From contig CACFWQ010000005.1 in NCBI GenBank assembly GCA_902570055.1, positions 1 to 38,323 of the forward strand: DNA of 38,323 bases, read 5' to 3'. A program made the position numbers and the translations under genes. The notes under the pieces are model-generated. The model was not told the origin of the DNA. It made no database searches and saw only the letters and a program-made list of their open reading frames with translations. Origin of the DNA: an uncultured Pelagibacteraceae bacterium. Its GTDB lineage: Bacteria; Pseudomonadota; Alphaproteobacteria; Pelagibacterales; Pelagibacteraceae. Positions 33,074 through 38,323 of this stretch are shown here, piece after piece (the stretch's first letter is position 1; each line of letters opens with the position of its first letter).

Positions 33074-33738
33074 TAAATACCTATTTTTTTTAAAAAAAGA
33101 TTTGCTGCTTTTTGCTGAGCATCTTTTTTTGAATTACCGGAAGCATTAATAAATTTTGTATTATGTAGTTTTACAGCAACTTTAAATAATGGTCGATGCT
33201 TTGGACCAGTGCTACTTATTAGTTTATAAAGAGGTAAAGATTTATACTTTTGTAATGAATATTCTTGTAGTTTAGTTTTGGAGTCAATTTCAGGTACAAC
33301 GCTTTTCTTTAAATTATTTTTCCATAATTTGTTAATGAATTTTTCAACAGCATGAAAGCCATGCTCTAAATAAATTGCGCCAATTAATGCTTCACAAGTA
33401 TCAGATATTATTTTATCGACGATATTATTTTTTTGTTTTTTGGAAGATGAAGCAATAACAAAATTTTCTAAATTTATTTTTTTTCCAATTTCGTAGCATT
33501 TTTTTTTATTTACCAAAGCAGCAAGTTTTTTATCAAGATTTCCTTCTGTGTCATTTGGATATAGCTCAAATAATTTTTTTGATATAACTAAACCCAAAAC
33601 TCTATCTCCTAAAAATTCAAGTTTTTCATTATTTTTAATAGGATTAAAACTTTTATGAGTTAAAGATTGTAACAAAATATTTTTGTTAGAAAATTTTATT
33701 CCTATTTTTTTTTCTAAATTTAATAAATTCTTGTTCAT
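33073..33738 (-). CDS. rnc: Ribonuclease III
   Basis: Double-strand-specific endoribonuclease for rRNA and mRNA processing. 221 aa: catalytic signature 'NEKLEFLGDRVLGLVI' with E41 and D45, second acidic pair D113/E116 in 'ISDTCEALIGAIYLEHG', and a C-terminal dsRNA-binding domain from about 145 ('DSKTKLQEYSLQ' to 'GNSKKDAQQKAANLFLKK'). It abuts lepB with no spacer, in the standard lepB-rnc order. Confidence 0.97.
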   Translation of the reverse strand: MNKNLLNLEKKIGIKFSNKNILLQSLTHKSFNPIKNNEKLEFLGDRVLGLVISKKLFELYPNDTEGNLDKKLAALVNKKKCYEIGKKINLENFVIASSSKKQKNNIVDKIISDTCEALIGAIYLEHGFHAVEKFINKLWKNNLKKSVVPEIDSKTKLQEYSLQKYKSLPLYKLISSTGPKHRPLFKVAVKLHNTKFINASGNSKKDAQQKAANLFLKKIGI

Positions 33739-34476
33739 TTATTTAATAAGCTTAAAAAATCTTTTAAGCCTTATAGTTTGAGGCCATTTCCAAAATTTAA
33801 ATATTCTACCGATTCTATAATCTGAAGAAAAAAAGATTACTTTTGCTTTTCCTACAAGGTTTTCTTTTTTTACATAGCCAACACTATCTAAATATCTGCT
33901 ATCTTTTGAACAATCTCTATTATCGCCCAGAAAAAAATAATGATCTTTAGGAACAAAAAATTTATCTGAATTTAAAAAACCACCATTTCTAAGATATACG
34001 GCATCATATTTTATTCCATTTGGCAACTTTTCTTCAAACGTAATTGTATTTATTAATCTACTGCCACAAAATATTTTATTATTTATTTTTTTTTTAGTTT
34101 TTAATACTTGATTATCATTTAAATATAGATCTCCATCTATAAACTGGATTGTGTCACCAGGTAACCCGATTAGCCTTTTTATATAGTCAGTTCTATTATC
34201 AGTTGGAGTTTTAAATACAACTACATCTCCTCGATTTGGTGAATTAAAAAAAAATCTACCGCTAAAAAAATTAGGACTAAAAGGAAAAGAATGTCTACTT
34301 ATTCCATATGAATATTTAGCAACAAATAAACGATCTCCTACTAATAAATTTGGTTCCATTGATGATGATGGTATAAAAAATGGTTGAAAAAAAAATGATC
34401 TAATTACTATTGCTATTAATAGTGCGTATAAAATTGTTTTTAAATTATCTACAATAAAATTTTTATTAATTTTCAT
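33739..34476 (-). CDS. lepB: Signal peptidase I
   Basis: Cleaves signal peptides of exported proteins at the periplasmic face. 245 aa: one N-terminal membrane helix (about 12-30), nucleophile S39 in 'FIPSSSMEPNLLVGD', general base K100 in 'DYIKRLIGLPGD', 'GDVVVFKTP', and the C-terminal box 'FFLGDNRDCSKDSRY'. The single helix is usual for alphaproteobacteria. It overlaps acpS by 4 bp. Confidence 0.97.
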   Translation of the reverse strand: MKINKNFIVDNLKTILYALLIAIVIRSFFFQPFFIPSSSMEPNLLVGDRLFVAKYSYGISRHSFPFSPNFFSGRFFFNSPNRGDVVVFKTPTDNRTDYIKRLIGLPGDTIQFIDGDLYLNDNQVLKTKKKINNKIFCGSRLINTITFEEKLPNGIKYDAVYLRNGGFLNSDKFFVPKDHYFFLGDNRDCSKDSRYLDSVGYVKKENLVGKAKVIFFSSDYRIGRIFKFWKWPQTIRLKRFFKLIK

Positions 34477-34859
34477 TTTTTTTCTATAATTACGTACGCT
34501 ATTGAATAGGCTTTTTCATCTGAGATTGACAGAAGAGTATTGATTTTTTTTGTTTTAAACTTTTTTTTAATCAGTGATTTTAATTTACCATTTATTCTAA
34601 ATAAAGGTTTTCCTGACTTATTATTAAAAATTGATATATCTTTAAAATCTAATCCATTTCTAAAACCTGTGCCAAGTGCTTTAGTAAATGCCTCTTTCGC
34701 AGCAAATCTTTTAGAAAAAAAGGATACTTTATTCTTTATTTTTTTAGAATCTTTAATTTCTTGTTTAGAAAATATTCTATTGATAAAATTTTTGTTTATT
34801 ATTGATTTTTTAATTCTAGAATTTTTAATTATGTCGACTCCTATACCTAAAGTATGCAT
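34473..34859 (-). CDS. acpS: Holo-[acyl-carrier-protein] synthase
   Basis: Transfers phosphopantetheine from CoA to apo-ACP. 128 aa: 'LGIGVDIIKNSRI' with metal-binding D9, 'RIFSKQEI', and 'RFAAKEAFTKALGTGF', the conserved 'F..KEA..KA.GTG' helix. 'SKPLFRINGKL' and 'LLSISDEKAYSIAYVI' form the end strands. It lies between pdxJ and lepB, the alphaproteobacterial order, with a one-base start/stop overlap with pdxJ. Confidence 0.95.
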   Translation of the reverse strand: MHTLGIGVDIIKNSRIKKSIINKNFINRIFSKQEIKDSKKIKNKVSFFSKRFAAKEAFTKALGTGFRNGLDFKDISIFNNKSGKPLFRINGKLKSLIKKKFKTKKINTLLSISDEKAYSIAYVIIEKK

Positions 34860-35578
34860 TAATTTCTCATATATTTTTTAAATTTTCTTATAACATTTTT
34901 AAGACCATTAGAAATGGATTCTCCTATTAAAAAATGACCAATATTAAATTCTTTAATTTCTTTAATTTTTGATAAAATTTTAGTTGTTTGATAGTCCATT
35001 CCATGACCAGCATGAACTTCTAAACCAATTCTATTTGCAAATTTTGCGCAGTTTTTTATTGAATTAAATTCTTTAATATAGTTTTTATTTTTTTTTATTT
35101 TATTTGATATTTTTCCTGTATGTAATTCAATACATTTAGTTCCTATAATTTTTGATAACTTGATATCTAGTAGGTTAGGATTAATAAATAAACTAGTCCG
35201 AATTTTTTTTTTATTTAATTCCTTAATAAATTTAGATAACTTATTTTTATTTTTTTTAACATTCAAACCACCTTCTGTTGTAATTTCTTTACGCTTTTCT
35301 GGAACAATGCAAACAAATCTTGGCTTATGTCGTAGTGCAATTTTTAACATTTTATTAGTAGCTCCTATTTCTAAATTTAAAGGAATTTTGTTAATTTTAT
35401 TAATTTTTAAAAAATCTAAATCTTTTATATGCCTTCTGTCTTCACGCAAATGTATTGTAATTGAGTTTGCGCCACATTTTATTGCTAATTTAGCTATATT
35501 TAATGGGTCAGGATGTTTTTCAGCTCTTGCATTTCTTAATGTTGCAACATGATCTATATTTACACCTAGTCTTTTCAT
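34859..35578 (-). CDS. pdxJ: Pyridoxine 5'-phosphate synthase
   Basis: Last ring-closing step of de novo vitamin B6 synthesis, from 1-deoxyxylulose 5-phosphate. 239-aa TIM barrel: 'LGVNIDHVATLRNARAEKHP', 'ITIHLREDRRHIKD', 'PLNLEIGAT', 'PEKRKEITTEGGL', 'GTKCIELHTGKIS', 'LEVHAGHGMDYQTT' and 'FNIGHFLIGESI'. All are canonical. Overlaps pyrE by 4 bp (ATGA). Confidence 0.97.
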   Translation of the reverse strand: MKRLGVNIDHVATLRNARAEKHPDPLNIAKLAIKCGANSITIHLREDRRHIKDLDFLKINKINKIPLNLEIGATNKMLKIALRHKPRFVCIVPEKRKEITTEGGLNVKKNKNKLSKFIKELNKKKIRTSLFINPNLLDIKLSKIIGTKCIELHTGKISNKIKKNKNYIKEFNSIKNCAKFANRIGLEVHAGHGMDYQTTKILSKIKEIKEFNIGHFLIGESISNGLKNVIRKFKKYMRN

Positions 35579-36162
35579 TTTAAATGCCTACTACCTGGCT
35601 TTGATATAGGAATAGATTTTAAGGATTTTGGTAATTTGTCTTTTTTATAAGCAGGAATATTAATTTTAATATGTGAGATAATTTTTTTTTTTATTTTAAT
35701 ACTTTTTTTATTAGAACGGTCTATAATACATGCAAAACCAAGTAGTTTTGCTTTTGCCTTTTTAACTAATCTAACACATTCTAGGCTTGATTTTCCTGTT
35801 GTAATAACATCTTCTATTATTAAAACTTTTGATTTTTTATTTATATTAAAACCTCTTCTAAGGTTAAATTTATTATTTACTCTTTCACAAAAGATTGCCT
35901 CTGTATTTAATAATCTTCCAATTTCATAACCAATAATTATACCACCAATCGCAGGTGATAAAATTAGATCAATTTTTTTATATTTTTTTTTTATTTTTTT
36001 GCTTAGGGCTCTGCATATAAATTTTGATAAATATGGTTGGCTTAATAGCTTGGCACATTGAATATATTTAGGTGAATGAAGACCAGATGATAAAACAAAA
36101 TGTCCCTCTAATAACGCATCAGTTTTTTTTAAAATATTTAAAGATTTTTTGTGTGAAAGCAT
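35575..36162 (-). CDS. pyrE: Orotate phosphoribosyltransferase
   Basis: Adds PRPP to orotate in pyrimidine synthesis. 195 aa: 'ALLEGHFVLSSGLHSPKYIQ' opening, 'LSPAIGGIIIGYEIGR', 'FCERVNNKFNLRRGF', and the PRPP-binding signature 'VLIIEDVITTGKSS' with the acidic pair. The start at 36162 gives the expected N-terminus of this subfamily, although it lies 44 bp inside the 3' end of spoT in another frame. A downstream start would remove the conserved 'ILKKTDALLEGH' helix. Confidence 0.95.
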   Translation of the reverse strand: MLSHKKSLNILKKTDALLEGHFVLSSGLHSPKYIQCAKLLSQPYLSKFICRALSKKIKKKYKKIDLILSPAIGGIIIGYEIGRLLNTEAIFCERVNNKFNLRRGFNINKKSKVLIIEDVITTGKSSLECVRLVKKAKAKLLGFACIIDRSNKKSIKIKKKIISHIKINIPAYKKDKLPKSLKSIPISKPGSRHLK

Positions 36163-37867
36163 TACTTTTTTTATTTTCGTGTCTAATAATTTTAAAATTA
36201 AAATCCCTTTGTTTTAACTCACTTATCAAATTTGTAAAGTTTTTCAGATCCTTAATGATCAAATTAAATTTAAAATTTATATGATCTTTTGCGGTTTCGG
36301 TCATTTGGACGCTTGATATATTAAGATTATTTGTTCCTATTAATGTTGTTACTTCTCCCAATTTACCAGGTTGATCTGGTAATGATATCCATAATATTGA
36401 TGTATATTCTTTAGTTTTTTGCTCATTTGGATTGCCTCTTGAATACCAATATCTTCTAATTGAAGCTCTTGCCTTACCAGTTTTTGTTAAAGGTAACCAA
36501 TGTAATGAAGGAGAAACTTTTTTTGAAGTAATTATTTTTACTATATCTCCATTTTTTAAAACACTTTGTAGTTGACTATCTCTACCATTTATTTTGCATC
36601 CAATAGCTGTATCACCAATTTTAGTGTGAACAGCGTACGCAAAATCAATAGGAGTAGCATCTTTTGGCAATTTAATAATTGAACCCTTTGGCGTAAAACA
36701 AAAAACGTTTTCTTGAAACATTTGAAGTTTGGTATATTCAAAATAGTCATCAGGATTTTTATTTTTTTCAATAATTTCAACTAAATCTTTTAACCAGTCA
36801 TATTCTTTCCAAGTAAGAGAATTAAACCTTTCAGAAGATTTATATTTCCAGTGAGAAGCTATGCCTCTTTCTGCAAATTCATGCATTGACATTGTTCGAA
36901 TTTGAATTTCAATTGGTCTTTTATTGGGTCCAATTATAGCTGTATGCAAAGATTGATAGTTATTAATTTTTGGTGACGATATATAATCTTTAAATCTTCC
37001 CGGTATACAATTCCATTTAGAATGAAATGTACCTAATGCTTTATAACAATCTTCAACATTATCTAAAATAATTCTAAAACCAATAATGTCTGTTATTTGT
37101 TCAAGTGAAACTCTTTTTTTTTGAACTTTTCTCCAAATAGAAAATGGTGTTTTTTCACGCCCAAAAATTTGTGCATTTAATTTATTTTGGTTTAATAGAT
37201 CAGTAAATTCATATGATAAAGTTTTAAAACTAGTTGTTCTGTTAACTTTAATTTCATCTAATCTTTTTTTTATCAATTCTCTTGCCTCGTTATTTAAAAC
37301 TTCAAACGAAAGATCTTCTAGTTCATCTCTAATTCTATTCATTCCCATTCTATCTGCTAATGGAGAATAAATTTCCATAGTTTCTTTTGCTATTCTTGTC
37401 TGTTTATTTTTATCCTTCACAAATTGAATTGTTCTCATGTTGTGAAGCCTATCAGCGATCTTAACTAGAAGAACTCTTATATCTTTAGATGTAGCAAGAA
37501 TTAATTTTCTAAAATTTTCAGCCTTAGAATTTTCTACAGCTTTATTTTCAAACTCAGAAATTTTAGTCACACCATCAACTAAGTCAGCTACTTCCTGTCC
37601 AAATTCTTCTTTTATAGTATTGTATGTCGCAAGTGTATCTTCAATAGTATCGTGCAAGAGACCTGTTGTAATAGTAGCGCTATCTAATTTTAAATCTGTA
37701 AGTATATTTGCTACAGCCACAGGGTGATTTATATAAGGAACGCCCTCTTCCCTTTTTTGGCTTTTGTGTGCTTTTAATGCAAAATCATAAGCTTTAGTTA
37801 AAGCTTCCGGATTTAAAAACTTGTTGTATAATTTTACCTTATTTACTAATTCTTCAGATTTAAGCAT
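36119..37867 (-). CDS. spoT: Bifunctional (p)ppGpp synthetase/hydrolase, short form
   Basis: RSH enzyme of the stringent response. 582 aa in order: HD hydrolase domain (about 25-180, 'LLHDTIEDT' at 70-78, 'RLHNMRT' at 140-146) and synthetase domain (about 235-345, 'RFKDYISSPKINNYQSLHT', 'EIQIRT' at 320-325, 'ASHWKYK'). Next is TGS (388-448, 'FTPKGSIIKLPKDATPIDFA'), then only about 40 residues before ACT (491-562, 'LPDQPGKLGEV'). About 120 residues of the helical and conserved-Cys region found in ~700-aa SpoT/Rel are missing. Both catalytic domains look intact. The last ~14 residues overlap pyrE in another frame. rpoZ, often just upstream, is absent. Confidence 0.95.
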   Translation of the reverse strand: MLKSEELVNKVKLYNKFLNPEALTKAYDFALKAHKSQKREEGVPYINHPVAVANILTDLKLDSATITTGLLHDTIEDTLATYNTIKEEFGQEVADLVDGVTKISEFENKAVENSKAENFRKLILATSKDIRVLLVKIADRLHNMRTIQFVKDKNKQTRIAKETMEIYSPLADRMGMNRIRDELEDLSFEVLNNEARELIKKRLDEIKVNRTTSFKTLSYEFTDLLNQNKLNAQIFGREKTPFSIWRKVQKKRVSLEQITDIIGFRIILDNVEDCYKALGTFHSKWNCIPGRFKDYISSPKINNYQSLHTAIIGPNKRPIEIQIRTMSMHEFAERGIASHWKYKSSERFNSLTWKEYDWLKDLVEIIEKNKNPDDYFEYTKLQMFQENVFCFTPKGSIIKLPKDATPIDFAYAVHTKIGDTAIGCKINGRDSQLQSVLKNGDIVKIITSKKVSPSLHWLPLTKTGKARASIRRYWYSRGNPNEQKTKEYTSILWISLPDQPGKLGEVTTLIGTNNLNISSVQMTETAKDHINFKFNLIIKDLKNFTNLISELKQRDFNFKIIRHENKKSNAFTQKIFKYFKKN

Positions 37868-37886
37868 TTAATATTATAACATTAAA

Positions 37887-38323
37887 TCAAATTAGTTTAA
37901 CACCTCTTAAGTCATCAATGTTGAGAGAATTTATCAAATTTTTGATGTTTTTTTTTTTAACCGGATGAATCCATGATTTAGCTATTTCATAAAGTGGCAA
38001 TAAAACAAAGCTTCTTTTATGCATTTTTGGATGTGGTAAAAAAAGTTTTGTTTCTTTTAAAACTTTTCCTTCATAATCAATTATATCAATATCACAAATT
38101 CGTGGTTCATTTTTTAATTTTCTGATTCTTCCTAATTCTTTTTCAATTTCAAGGCATTTTTTCATAAGTTTTTTTGGAGATAAATTGGTTTTAACTTTTA
38201 ATACAACATTAATAAATTTTGGTTTTTTTTTATTAGGCCAGGATAATGTTTCATAGTTCTTTGAACTATTTATAATTTTAATGTTTGCATTAATTAATTT
38301 AAATTTTGCAAATTGAATATTTT
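37887..38323 (-). CDS. folK: HPPK, 2-amino-4-hydroxy-6-hydroxymethyldihydropteridine pyrophosphokinase, 5'-partial
   Basis: Pyrophosphorylates the pterin precursor in folate synthesis. The frame is open to the right window edge, so the N-terminus is missing. Readable residues include 'FINVVLKVKTNLSPKKLM', 'EIEKELGRIRKLKNEPRICD', 'DIDIIDYEG' (the 'R.LDLDIL' catalytic acids) and 'LPHPKMHKRSFVLLPLYEI' (the 'PHP....R.FVL.PL.ei' signature). An internal ATG at 38165 is not the start, because conserved HPPK sequence continues upstream of it. It is 19 nt before spoT on the same strand. Confidence 0.93.
   Translation of the reverse strand, partial: NIQFAKFKLINANIKIINSSKNYETLSWPNKKKPKFINVVLKVKTNLSPKKLMKKCLEIEKELGRIRKLKNEPRICDIDIIDYEGKVLKETKLFLPHPKMHKRSFVLLPLYEIAKSWIHPVKKKNIKNLINSLNIDDLRGVKLI

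Noticed and set aside
34540-35552. Open frames antisense to acpS and pdxJ (113 and 130 codons).
   Set aside because: Both lie wholly over well-conserved genes and show only hydrophobic shadow composition.

Overview
The window is a very A+T-rich (about three quarters A+T), extremely compact alphaproteobacterial chromosome segment. Lys/Asn/Ile-rich proteins, start/stop overlaps between neighbours, almost no spacers and alphaproteobacterial gene orders (rpmF-plsX-ihfA-merR, nrdR-ribD-ribE-ribB-ribH-nusB-thiL, folK-spoT-pyrE-pdxJ-acpS-lepB-rnc-recO) point to a streamlined marine SAR11 / 'Candidatus Pelagibacter'-type bacterium. This is inferred from gene content and order; no database search was possible.

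Layout. 1-5044 is an accessory surface-polysaccharide cassette: a CgeB-like glycosyltransferase, a DegT-type sugar aminotransferase, a Gfo/Idh/MocA oxidoreductase, a family 2 glycosyltransferase and a family 11 (alpha-1,2-fucosyltransferase-like) enzyme. It ends tail-to-tail on a complete tyrosine recombinase (5041-5958). A perfect 10-bp inverted repeat with a 7-bp spacer lies just upstream of the recombinase start and has the geometry of a recombinase core site. Then come a small two-helix membrane protein, a minimal Ogt-type alkyltransferase and a 467-bp region without a recognisable gene. 6957-10074 reads leftward: tRNA-Pro(UGG), an NDUFS4-like complex I subunit, and SbmA, AEC and EamA transporters.

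10170-20700 is core metabolism: a zinc-ribbon membrane protein, nhaA, a metallo-beta-lactamase-fold hydrolase, hom, a previously hidden 54-aa lipoprotein, argC, rpsI-rplM, metY behind a candidate SAM-V-like pseudoknot leader, heme A synthase, a stand-alone chorismate mutase, rpmG, merR, ihfA, plsX. 20702-24005 holds rpmF (59 aa), a bc1-complex assembly chaperone, bamE and the H+-pyrophosphatase. 24006-31313 is one long leftward operon: Asp/Asn hydroxylase-like protein, rpiB, glyA, nrdR, the riboflavin genes, nusB, thiL. hemB reads rightward. 32390 to the right edge is a second leftward operon, folK-spoT-pyrE-pdxJ-acpS-lepB-rnc-recO.

How the genes work together. hom and metY belong to homoserine/methionine synthesis and argC to arginine synthesis; glyA supplies one-carbon units; rpiB supplies pentose phosphates; ribD/E/B/H make riboflavin; hemB and heme A synthase feed respiration; plsX, bamE, lepB and acpS serve the envelope and lipids. 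Several genes normally present in these syntenic blocks are absent at their usual positions (era, fabH, yceD/DUF177, rpoZ), and some proteins are reduced (SpoT, SbmA, the GTP-cyclohydrolase half of RibBA, the NrdR zinc knuckle). The most unexplained stretch is 5959-6956: the core-site-like palindrome plus the oversized convergent gap, in a window where the seven other convergent junctions are 10 bp or less.
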